Part shown: one piece after another, positions 24,217-35,948 of the stretch
Numbering within the stretch: position 1 is the stretch's first letter
Layout of the letters: every line of letters starts with the position of its first letter
Source: Whitmania pigra
Lineage: Eukaryota > Annelida > Clitellata > Hirudinida > Haemopidae
NCBI GenBank assembly: GCA_021613335.1
Contig: JAJTWR010000305.1
Span: 1,791,501 to 1,855,500 of the forward strand
DNA length: 64,000 bases
Direction of reading: 5' to 3'
Made by a program: the position numbers and the translations under genes
The notes under the pieces: generated by a model
Database searches by the model: none
Told to the model about the DNA's origin: nothing
Seen by the model: only the letters and a program-made list of their open reading frames with translations

Positions 24217-27200
24217 TTAAACCGTTGCAGGTGTTGCATCTGCATTGTTGAGCAAGGGTTTGTTGGATGCAGAGTGACCAGTCTTGAATTGATTGGCAAT
24301 TTCATCGAACGTCTTATTTTTTGTTTCTGGAACTTTGAAGTAGACAAAGACGAGGCAGAGTACCATGATTACCAAGAAGATTAAGAACACAAATTCTTTT
24401 GCCAGTGCCTAGAGATGTGACAGATTAGAAAAGGTTAGGAAATATCTGTAGAATTTATGTTTAGCCTTAGCCATGAATGTCTGCATTTACCTGAACCAAC
24501 TCAAAACCCATGGCAACGATGGCATTAGAAATCCAATTAGCAAGTCCGCTCAGGCTCATGGCTCTTGCACGAGGTCCTTGTCTGAAGAGTTCTGCAGTAA
24601 TCATGCAGGGTATTGGACCTGTAGGGAGTTATAAATTTTTTTTTAGAACTTAAATTGCATTATTTTTAAAGTATTTTTTAATTGTCTGATTTGGATGATA
24701 AAGTATTTTTTAATTATCTGATTTGAATGTTTGCCAATGCATCTCAAAGATATCTGTGCGTGAGACCGTCAGTCGAAATCATTTACAAGCATCACTTCCC
24801 AAAGCACTCCTGCCATTGCAGACGAGATTGTAAACACGACTATAAACATGATTGTAAGCATGATTGTAAGCATGATATGCAACAACTGCTGCTGCTGTTA
24901 CCATCCTATGCAGGAATACAACCTGAGTACTATAGGTATTCTGATTTACTTACAGTAGAGATAATTTAAAAATTTAAAAATTAGAAATAGTGGACTATCA
25001 ATGTTTTAATATTCAAAGTAATTTATGTTACAATGTGTGTGACTTAACTATGAAATTTGAACCTATTAAATATGTAACAAATAGTTACCTAATCCCAAGG
25101 CAAATGAAATCACATATCCAATGATGCAAGCAATGCTGACAAAGTTCATCCAATAGAACGTAGACTGCATTTAAACATATTAATAAATTTAAATAGTGGA
25201 AATTATAAAAGAAATGAAATAAATATATAATATATAATATAAAATAAAGCAAGCAAATCATCCAATTTCACAAAGAAGTATTTATTTATTATATTCCTAC
25301 CTGAAGCTTCAATGCAACAGTGATCACAGCCAAAACAGCGATCATCACAGCCATCGGGTAAAGCAATAAAATCCTCCTACCAGCCCTATCCATAAGTGGA
25401 ACCTAGAAATTGTAATAGATGTAATGAAGTTTTTTGTAATAGATGTAATGATGTTTTTTGTAATAGATGTAATGAAGTTTTTTGTAATGCATGTTGAAAC
25501 TTAATTACGAGAACTTGTTGTAAAAAGCAACAAATCTGTTTTTTTAAAATGCCTGTTAACCACTACTGCCATATCTACAATTTTAACTTTTTGAGTTTCC
25601 ATTGGATATTGCAGAAAACAATTGCAAGACAACATCATCTAAGCTAAGAAGCTGGTTAATGCCACAAGAAGGCAAAAAAGTTGTCAAAGTAATAACTCAC
25701 AACAATGATGGTCATCAAGACATTGACTGCACATGTTCCAACGTTGGCATACTGGATGAGATCTGGTTGTACTCCTGCTCTTTCGTAAATGCCAGTGGAA
25801 TAAAAGAAGATCTGTAATAAAAGGCAGAAAACTTGAGCACGAAATGAAGAACAGTTTGATAACGGCTTAACGGCTCGAGGGCTTACGGCGTTGATTCCAG
25901 AAAGCTGTTGCGCGAGTTGAAGAACGACGGCAACGACGAGCGGCGGACGAAGTTCTGAGGACCTGAGGAGCTTCATGATGGTGAATCTCTCCGACTCTTC
26001 TGACATCGACTCATCCTCCATCTCTTTCATGTCGTTCGACACGTCGGACTTTCTTCTGAGCCACTTCAAAGCTAAACAAAATTCAGCAATCCAGAATTAT
26101 GTAAAGTCATCCTATGTTACAATATCTTAAAACATGAAACTCAAATGTGATCAGTTCAAATTGGTTAAATGCGATTATTGCATTGAATTAAGCAATTAAT
26201 AATAATCTACCTGATTCTGCAGCTACTTTATCTTTTTGAACCAGATACCTCGGACTTTCGGGAAGAAAAGGAAAGACGATGAGACTGAGAATGCCGGGGA
26301 CAATATTTAAAAGAAGGAGAACTGGCCACAAGGATTCCGATCCTGTTGAAAGAATTTATTGGGGAGTCTACATCATGTAAAAGCTGTCGTGCGAGTCATG
26401 TTTAGTCTTTTCATGTCATTCCATTACTATTACTGGAAACGATCAGATTTATTGCTTTCAATACTTATTGCTCTCCTACATCAAATACATCATCCTAAAG
26501 ATATTGCAAGTAAGAGAGAAATTATACCGAGAATCTCTCGAAGTCCGAAAACGCTCCCCGTGAAGATGCCGATGGTGATGAAAAGTTGGTGGCAAGTTCC
26601 CATGGCTCCCTTGAGGTTGAAAGGAACGATCTCGAGCAGGTACATCGGTCCGAGTTGGGTGGCAGCCCCTGAACAAAAACTTGATTCATGCAGTGTCTAA
26701 AGCCGACCGCGGCACGTACTTTTTAAACGCACGATTTATTGAACAGAATAATGTATCGCCTCAGCTCGGTCTGAATGAAATATAATCGACTCACCGCAGT
26801 TTATTCCGGTGACAAATCGTCCGAAGAGGAGCATCAGCGGTGAATGGGATATCACGCACAGATAGCTGAGCAGGCCCCCAAGACATGCCGGTATAGCCAT
26901 CAACATCACAGACTTTTTACTGGAGAAACAAATTAGTTTTCGATCATTAACGATTAATTAAGCATTGTAACTTTTGAACGAACAAAAGACAATGTTTATA
27001 ACGATCGTATTCTGTGCTTACCGCCCAAACCTATCTGCCAGGAAGCCTATGAAGAAGGCTCCGATCATGCCACCGAGGACGTAGAGCGTGGTCACCAAAG
27101 ACCAAATCGAAGTCAACATGTACTCGCTTACGTAGTTAATCTCAGAACCATTGCCCTGCGGCGAGACCTCCGAATATGACCGGTTGAGATATTCTTTGAC

Positions 27201-28866
27201 CAGCTGTCATTGTGAATAAAGATTTTTTTTTTGAAATTGTTCGAGTACGACAATAAAATTTATTGTTTGAATTAAAGCTTACAGTAACAGGTTGGTTTAG
27301 AACGCCTATGTTATAACCAAACTGGTAAGAAGTGCTGATAGTGATCATTAACCCAAGTAATACGACTGTCCATGTCCATCCCTGATTGAAAGAAAAAACG
27401 ACAATGAGTTGTACAAGAATAATATTTGAATAAAAAAATAACACAAAAACCTGTTTCAGCTCTTCTTTATTGTGATCTTGATCGTCATTATTGTCTGCGT
27501 TTGTCCGTGTATTTTCATCAAATCTGTCCTTTGAATCCTGAACATTATTCCAAACACATGACTACACATTCATTATCATTCATCTTATCTTAAGAATGGG
27601 CTACCTTGCAATAAACTGCTACTTATAGCAATTAGCTCAATTTGAAAAAAAAATATTAAAGTTAAAACGAAATTCATTCATAAACTTTTATTCATTTAGA
27701 AATGTACATCGCTAATGTCAACATCTCCTCGACAAAATTTTCCAAACCACAATTTTCTCTGAATTTGAATCTATGATTCAAGGTACAGCCACCAAAAAAG
27801 AACATTCAATTTTCAACAAATTTTGTGATGTTGACACATTCATTTCCTTGCTAAGTATGAACAGGACCAACCTTATTATTAACTACAATTATTAATTATT
27901 AAGAATTCAGTAAATTTAAGGACGTAAACTTCTTTAATGCCCAAAATAAATTTTAAGAAATGATTTATTAATGCAAGCACATATGGCTTCTCTTTACACA
28001 ACAAAAATTTTTTTTTTTAAATGAACTCAATTAGCTGCTTAATGCTTTTCGGTGTTTCAAAGTTACAACGAATGTTCTCATGACTTTCATCAAACTTGTT
28101 AACAAGAAAAAAAAATTGTTTACCATGTTTCAAATCAAAGTCTTTCCAATGAAACAATGTCAAGGTGCTGATAAAAGATAGGTCCTTGTTGTTCGACAAC
28201 AAAATTAACACATGATTTCCTAAGCCACTCGAATAACAGCTCGCCTTATATATATATTACCAAACTACGGTCCACATCAGATGAGTGATAGCTGATAAGG
28301 TCAAGGATATTCAGATGTGGAATCTGTCCTGAGATGCTGCTGAAGGTGACTTAATGTGTATCACGCATGTAAAACTTAATTGTTAGTAATTTGACAATAG
28401 ACCGGCTCTAAGCTGATTCATCTTGAATGTCAATTACGTAACGAAGTTAACGCGAATCACCATAATTAAGCTCAATCAAGAAAGTCTATCACATGACTTT
28501 GAGCACCTCAACTTTGATTATTAAAAACTCAAATCCGTATATTACAACGAGGTATTAAAGGAATGCATAAAATTAAATCAAGCATTAGCTTCGGTTCTAC
28601 CATTAAGAATTTTTTGTTGTTCGCGATCTTATTAAACGTTTCACATTCTTCTAAGCAGTAAACCTCATTTATTAAAAATTTATTGTTGAACTTATTAATA
28701 TCCAAGTACAACAAATTCATTCCACTCCTGTAGTATACACCTGACCTTCACCTAGCACGTGGACCCTTCCTCGAAAATCCGATCGAATTTGATATTAAAA
28801 TAAAAATTATTCAAGCAATATCAGTACCTTAATGGCGTCCCCTTGCGTTTCATGAATTTTTTCCAT
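24217..28866 (-). CDS. Facilitative glucose transporter family (SLC2A/GLUT class I-like), copy B
   Basis: Sugar facilitator with the same exon pattern as copy A. Exons in coding order: 28866-28828, 27537-27451, 27381-27283, 27203-27022, 26919-26795, 26668-26528, 26342-26211, 26071-25887, 25811-25701, 25402-25301, 25164-25089, 24618-24491, 24408-24217 (532 aa). The start exon encodes MEKIHETQGDAIK. Motifs: GYNIGVLNQP, GRFVTGINCG, PESPRYL, LSGINAIFFYSTGIYERAG, DRAGRR, PETKNKTFDEIANQF. Helix 10 reads GPIPCM and the helix 7 motif is QLA (about 320-322). The C-terminal tail is longer than in copy A and differs (NKPLLNNADATPATV). The final exon is almost identical to copy A over about 118 bp while other exons are much more diverged. 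It is head-to-head with COMMD10. Confidence 0.94.
25412..25488. repeat. 24-bp direct repeat, 3 copies, in a GLUT copy B intron
   Basis: Three copies of taatagatgtaatgaagttt plus tttg lie between the exons ending at 25701 and starting at 25402. Confidence 0.8.
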
Positions 28867-29322
28867 AAGAAGCGGCCGTTAAACTGATCAGATTCCCGAG
28901 AATTTTAAATCAAAACCCGCACGCGAAAAGCTAGGCAGCCACACCCACGACTAGTATAGTATAGGCTTTATAACCTATTTAACAGATGAAGGTTGAATAT
29001 CACTGGAATATTTTTGAAAAAAAGTTTTGGGTTGAAGAAAAAAACTAACAATAACGCATAATAATTAGCTCTTCAAGAAGATCATATGACGATTTACTAA
29101 ACATTTGCGTGAGATTAAGCTTCATTGACGTTAAATTTATTGTTAACATTACTTGCCACGTACAAATTCTGTTATTTGGCAGTTTTTATTGATTATATCA
29201 ATTTATTTTCAAAATAAAATTTTTTTTAATTTCGAAAAATTTACGAGAGACGATTTAGTTGATCATGTGCATGTAATATGATACATGTATTTAACAGTAC
29301 AACGATTTCAAAGCACCTCGAA
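28867..29322. promoter_or_regulatory. Head-to-head intergenic region (GLUT copy B / COMMD10)
   Basis: Only 456 bp separate the two divergent start codons, so promoters and 5' UTRs of both genes must lie here or in upstream introns. No clear TATA or CpG-dense core was recognised. Confidence 0.45.
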
Positions 29323-31937
29323 ATGAAGACAACGAAACTCGAACTGGATAGATTTGTCGGGTTGGTGCAAATTTACTCAAAGTAGTTGCGAAATCCTTGT
29401 GACAATATCTCTGTTTCAGTATTTTTCCACCTTAAAACGAACTTTTTTTTGAAGATTAAAAGAAGCTGTTAAAAGAATAAATGATGTCGATAGTGAAAAA
29501 CTTACAGTTATCTTGCTAAGGATTGTCGAGAAGTGCATATCAAAAGTAATAAAATTATTAGTTTGGCTTTTTGCCGGACGCAGCTCAATTACCATGTATT
29601 GAAATTTTTTTTATAAATGTTTATTTAGTTACGTTATGTTCAGCTATTGAGAGACTTGTTAATTACAAGTGTGATTGTTTTAGATTTTGATTTTTAATGT
29701 CCACTTTATTATTTCTGAGGAGGAGGCCATTTTCAGTTCTGATGAACAAGAGAAATTTATTTCTGGGCTTAATTTGGAAGGAAGGAATGAGCTGGAGTCC
29801 ATCATCAATCTGTGCCAACTTATATTTCAACAGGTAAATATTAGAATTTGAATTTAGCTTACATTTAAAAAGCCACCCTAGTTTCTAATTGCTTCAATTT
29901 ACTGATACATCAACTAGTACTGTTAATGTCATTCTTGCCACTCTTGGAGTTTGCCTTTTAGGTGATTCAAGGAAATACATTTTACGATTACTATAATCTT
30001 AAATTAACTCAGTATTTTATTCTTATATAAACACTTTTGAATTTTAAACACTATCATCATTTTTTTGTGTTTCTGATATAATTGAATTCAAATTTTGGAA
30101 TTAATTAGCAGTAATAGTTAAATCTTTATAGTCCAATAAGGCACTGCACAATACATTCCACAACATCGAATCATATGAAACGACGGTGAAATTAGCAAGA
30201 CTTCAGCAAGAACATTGACATCTAATAACTCTGGAAAGCGTAAAGCTAAAAACATAATTTTTTTGTTAGAAAGGTCTTGCTTTAGTAAATGATGCGCGTA
30301 AAAAATAATGTTTTTGAATAAAAATGAATTTTTGGTTAACATCTAAAGCTTTGAGCACCGATAATATAAAATTCCTTAACGTGCTTGAAATTTTAAAAAC
30401 ATATTTAAAATCTACAAAAGTTAATTTATAAAAAGGACCGATTTCGTGTTTACCATAGGTAACTCAAAGCTTTATACGTTAACCAAAAATTCATTTTTAT
30501 TCAAAATACATTATTTTTTTTTACATGCATCAAGATCTTTCCAACAAAACAAAAATTTAGTTTTTAGTTTTACATGTTCCAGAATTATTGGATGTCAAAG
30601 TTCTTGCTGTAGTCTTGCTAACTTCACTGTCGTGTGTACGAACATGACCAAATTAGCCAACTTTTTAACATAAACATTTAAAATCTATTCCAGGCTATCT
30701 ACCACATCTTGTCAACTGCTTCACTGAAGAATGAATTAGCATGCCACGGTTTTTCGGAGAATAGCGTACGTTAATTTACGTTACATTTGGTGTGTTTTGA
30801 CTAAAAATCGTTACAATACGAAACAAGTACAATGCTTGTGAATTGAGGCATAACAGACATTTTTGAAGCTTGCTCGAATTTGAACAAATCTCTCAAACCG
30901 CGATGTTAATTGCTCTGATTGCAAATGTGCAGATTGCTGCATTCTCTGGAGTTTGGAGTAGTAACAGAAAAGACTTGTTGGTGAAGGCCAGGCAGTTGTC
31001 TTTAGCTGGAAAGCAGTTGACATCTGTTGATTGGTCGCTATCTCTCGTCCTTGCCAAAGATTCGCTCTCCTCTGCCTCTCATGTCAAGCCCAGTGCAGTG
31101 TTTGACCTCGGAATAAAAACAAATGATCCCAGAACGGTTTGTTAGTTATTCAATATGTTGGTGCATCGTTGTTTAATCGCGGTTCGTTGTCTGCTCTGAA
31201 ATTTTAGGTCTGTAATGTTGTTTGTAATGTATTTAATTACTTAATAGAATTTCCACTTTATTCCACAGAGCAATGAAGTCATCTCCATAGAATTTGACCA
31301 CAAAAGACTCTATGAGTTTTACCAGCAGGTTGTTTATCATTCTATCAACTAAATTTAATTGGTCATTCTGTTCCTTATTATTTCATTATACGATTCAAAT
31401 TTTTTTCAAATCAATTCTGGACTTAGTTTTAAGAAGCACTTAAGATTAAATTAAATATTGCATCATTGTTGAGAAACTTTTGCAGATGTAAACAGTAATT
31501 CAACATTTCTTAAAGTTTGTCATAAGTTGTTTAATTCCCATTAAGACTAGAATTAGATGAAGTCTTATAAGTTATTTGCTTCAATGTTCCCAACAACTCC
31601 TACTCAGCAAGTCAACATATAAAATAATATAAAATGTAGTGCATGTAAGTATGACCCCCTGGTACTGGACCATATTTATGCTTTGAATAGGACATCCATA
31701 CAGAAATCATTGCTTTTTAATTTTCAGTTAGTTGCCCTGTTTGTTAACTTTATGTATTAATGCTTTTAATGTTTGATCCCCTTTGAGAACTATGGTATAA
31801 ACTTTCATTGGTGGTGATTTAGAGATTGTTAATTATCAAATTATTACTTATTCTTATAATTATTAGTTGTATAATTATTTGATTTGTTTATGCAGCTGGA
31901 AACCATTCAACAACAACTCGACATTTTGACATCTTAG
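29323..31937 (+). CDS. COMMD10: COMM domain-containing protein 10
   Basis: COMMD10 is a subunit of the Commander (COMMD/CCDC22/CCDC93) endosomal recycling complex. Exons: 29323-29381, 29455-29545, 29684-29833, 30694-30765, 30933-31136, 31269-31328, 31896-31937. They join in phase to 225 aa (vertebrate COMMD10 is about 200). The N-terminal helical part includes EAVKRINDVDSEKL and FSSDEQEKFISGL. The C-terminal COMM domain begins near residue 135 and contains VDWSLSLVLA, AVFDLGIKTND, ISIEFDHKRLYEFYQQLE and IQQQLDIL, the typical COMM ending. The overall match to COMMD10, rather than other COMMDs, rests on the ETIQ-QLD terminus. A long intron 3 carries a foldback repeat. Confidence 0.9.
30181..30632. 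repeat. Imperfect inverted repeat (foldback) in COMMD10 intron 3
   Basis: Arms 30181-30356 and 30463-30632 are reverse complements at roughly 80% identity, with a gap of about 14 bases, around a loop of about 106 bp. Both contain ccaaaaattcatttttattc (in opposite orientation) and the segment around tgttcttgctgaagtcttgc. This suggests an old MITE or foldback transposon. Confidence 0.8.
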
Positions 31938-34900
31938 GCCTGACACATTCATCTGCATTTCCATCTTAAGAGAGAAGTGACAGTCTAGCATCGTCACATA
32001 ATTTATTCTTTTGTCTAATGTGGAGGATAAAGAGCCTTTTGTTGAGGGCCACACACCGGAACCATTGGGCAGATTTAGGGGGGGAGGTTTTAGCTACTAA
32101 ATTATTTTAGTTATGAAATGGTAAATTGTTGAAATAATGTTAAGAATGTTTAATTAAAATAGACTCGATTAATTTCTTCTTAAATTTTACAAATCAAGGA
32201 AAAGCCATGGTCTCCCTTGAATCACCACTAGTTACATAGAAGGTTACATTAGTGCCCATTACGTAAATAGGGTGTCATTTTTTACATCATTAATATTATT
32301 GTTGTTGTTATTATTATTATTAATATTGTTATTGTTATTATTATTATTATTACGGCGGTACTTCCGCAACGGAGCGTGGTTCATCACAAGAAGAGGAATT
32401 TTTTTTGAAGCTTTTTGTGGATTGCTTATACCATTAATGATTTCATAAATTAAGCAAGGTTTTATTGGCAATATCGAGCTAAACGATTAGTATGTTCTGG
32501 TGCCTCATACGATTTAGAGGCTTAAACTAATTTTAAGTCTATATAGAAGTTCAAAATGGCATCTTAGCGGATCGATGCAAAACATTGTTGTTTACGGAGA
32601 TTCCTCTCTGTCTATTCATAGTTTTAGTCGTAATCCTATTATTAGCGATGTTTACGTCGATAACGCTTGGGCTAGTGCTTTGATGCCGTCCGGTAATTGG
32701 TAGTGGTGATTGCTCCAGGCTCTGCTACTGAAACTGAATTGTTTGTTTAAAGTGAATTTTTATGTTTATTATAATATTTTCTTTAACGAAGAATTCATGC
32801 CTTTCTGTTACTGTTGTCATTAATTACCCATCCTGGCGAAATCTAGAAAGCGTACAAATTTGATGCAAAAGCTATAGAACGTGGACGATCAAAAACATTC
32901 AGAAATAAGAACTCAAAATCAAATGTCATGAGTCCTCGTCGATGTAATAATCGTCAGAGGCATTATTGAAAGCGTGTGCTTGATGCGCTTATCTGCATGA
33001 AAAATAAAATCAACAGTTCGTCATCTTCTCTGAACGTCCAGAGATTGTTCGTGATAACGATTTTGTCCCACATTTTCTAAAGGCAAGCTAATCGTTGATT
33101 GAATTTTGATAACGAAGATGTTTCTCTTTTTTTTACTCTCATTTTTCATTTGCCGAGTGAGTGGGCTGCCACTCGGCTTTTGTAGAATATACTAAATAGA
33201 ATGGTCTGATGAGTGGTTTGTCATGCAGACATTGATCTTCTTAAACCACCATAAATTAATAACATATTATGGTGTTTTACTAATTTCTAATAGCTAACCT
33301 ATTTTCAATCTTATTTACGACAGTTGCTTTTCTGTTTTTTCCGTTGTCACGGGATAAAAACATTTTGAGTCCATGTGTAAGATGTGTCTGCGCCCACACT
33401 TAACTTCAGATGTTTGCTAATAAATCGATTAAGAGACCATCTGTTCGAGCGTGGTCTTGCCTCTATTACTTGTCCAAACTTAAAGAAAGAGTATATTGGA
33501 GATAAACTATAAGACTGTAAATTAAAATGTTTTATAAACAGAAAATACAGGAATGCAGGGCCTGTATCGGAGAGTCAGACGCGTAATTAGTGACCCTATT
33601 TACGAGATTCGATTTGTACTTGCTGGCTTCTGCTCATTGAGCAGTGCTCGTGGCTGCTCCATCAAATTATCGCCGAGCACGTGAAATAAGTAGACTATAA
33701 TAACTATTTATGCTTACTTTTTCTTTGCTAGAATATAATGTAAGGGAGAATGACAGTAACCAAAATGACTAGCGAGTCAACTGTGAGAAAATTAGAAAAA
33801 TGTTAGTGGCGATAAATCTCTAATAGCAAATGGTAGCAAGCATTACATTGTATTATTTTATATGGAGGTCGTTGATCTTTGCAAATTACGTTGTTTTCAA
33901 CTTATGATTAATGAAGCAGACACCCATGTTTACGCTCTCTTGAATATTAACGAGGTGAAAGTTACCTTGACCCGACGACCTAGAGCGAAACATTGCTGCT
34001 TTTAAAATTATTGTTTAATGTTATTTATCCAACGCAACATCTTTTATTAAATGTTATTAAACAAAATAATAATATATGTTACAAATCTTCGTTAATGAAA
34101 TTCTCCTGAAATGGCCAACGGCGTAAACAACTTGCGTTCTATTTTTAGCTTTGATATTGTTTATTTTGCATATTTCGAAAACAGTGTAAGCTTTTCAAAT
34201 GAAAAATAAACGGCTAGGCTGCATTTTAAATAGTTTATTAAAATAACGTGTACACATTCAGTTATTTTCAATGCAGTTTTAAAAAATCAACGAAAAAAAC
34301 AAATCAATGAATAATTAAAAGGCTCATGCGCAGAAGTTGTTTACTAGCTAGCATCTGTCGGGTCGGGCAGAGAATAGACTAGACGGGTATATCGACGTGA
34401 AGCCTCACACTATCTGCACTAGAACAATCATTGTTGTTATTATCACCATCTCTTCTCTATCCGCTCTACGAATGTGTGTCACTAGCGAGAAAGGAGGAAG
34501 GAATCGGGGAGAATTATGTTTAGGTTGCGTGCTTGAGAACTGCTCTCTTCGTTTATCTTTTGATTAACGGAGGAGACGGCGTAGGCAGTCAGGCAGAAAT
34601 TCGTGCCTTCGTGTCTCTAGAAGTCGGCACTGTATCAGTATTTCGACTTGAGTCTGCGAAAGGACTCTTGCCGCATTTAAAGTAGACTGACTGACCGGTT
34701 CAACTGGCAGCTGTTGGGGACTGGATTGCATACATTTCTTCGTAGAACTCGCGTGTAAGCGTTACGACACTCGATGGTGTTTTTTCTGCAAGTATATAAC
34801 AACAGCGCGAACAATAAGCGGTGCGTTTTCGCGTCTGAGTGTCCGAAAAGGATTAGTTCCACTTAATTAGCGGCTGTTTAATTGTTTTACTTTTAGATGC

Positions 34901-35410
34901 TCGTCATTACATCGTCTGAAAGGGTTGTTTTTGCATTTTTGTCTCCGTGCCTTGCTCGTGGAGGATAACATCATCATTACATGAGTCTATTTTTGGTCAG
35001 AAGCGTAAAATCAGCAAAGAACAGATTGAGACTTTTTTAAACTGAATGAAAACACTGCAGGCGCAGTGTTGCGTGATCTGCTCCGGGTATAAACAACTGC
35101 TATCGTCATCACCACCGACGATTGGTACTACCGCTAGCGACAACTGAGCAGTTGTTGTTACTCGTTAAGAATATTTCAATCTAGTCGTCGATCGTCGTAA
35201 ACCTTGTTGTCAGCAGTTAATGTCGTTCGTTCGTTCGCGGGCTGTAGGAATCTCGTTCCTTGATATCGATATACCTGGAAAGTAAAATTGGAGTACCTTT
35301 AGAATTTATTTTCTCAAACGGAAGCTACGAAACGATCTGGAAGTATTCGACGTGACTTATTTAAAACCATTTTCGAACCCTGCAGAAGAAGATTTCGACC
35401 AAAAAGAGTC
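31938..35410. other. Intergenic: COMMD10 3' flank and IRS upstream region
   Basis: It holds an ATT-rich tract at 32293-32352, a short perfect hairpin at 33152-33177, and a less AT-rich part at about 34320-35410 that probably includes the IRS promoter and 5' UTR. No protein-coding exon recognised. Confidence 0.5.
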
Positions 35411-35909
35411 ATGGCTACCCTTAACGCCAAGACGCCAGATGACATTATAATTAAAGGAGTTCTTACTAAACTCAAGGTGGAGTATTCACATTGCATTGTT
35501 TTTTTTTTATAAATTTATTTTATGACAATATGTGATCAGGAATGCATTGTAATTGCACTGTTGTGTGTTTAATATTTTATTTGTAATCAATTTATTTTTG
35601 CAATCATTAGCATAATAAGTTTAATATTGCTTTGTGGATTTATTCGCTATCCTCAAAGTTATAGAATTTTTGTATCATTTCTCAATGTTGGATGTTCTTA
35701 GTTTTGAAACTTTGCTTCTATGCACACAACTGTGCTTGTTAATAATAATAATGAAAATAATTTGTAATATTCTGCTTGGCCTTACATCAGTTTCGTTGTA
35801 GGAAATCGTAATTGAAGCAGATCTTAAAACAAACAATTTAATGCAACTCAATGTTACCCTTTCATTTTCTCAAGGCTATTTGTTACAATTTGATGTCCAA
35901 TGCCTTGCT

Positions 35910-35948
<39 letters not shown>

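Noticed and set aside
29300..29400. Possible longer first COMMD10 exon reading to the in-frame TAG after the YSK codons
   Set aside because: Splicing at 29381/29382 joins in phase to the conserved helical exon; the unspliced frame ends after 20 codons.
33152..33177. Perfect 8-bp stem hairpin followed by T residues, like a bacterial terminator
   Set aside because: The genome is eukaryotic and the site lies far from any gene end; it also does not match the histone 3' stem-loop.
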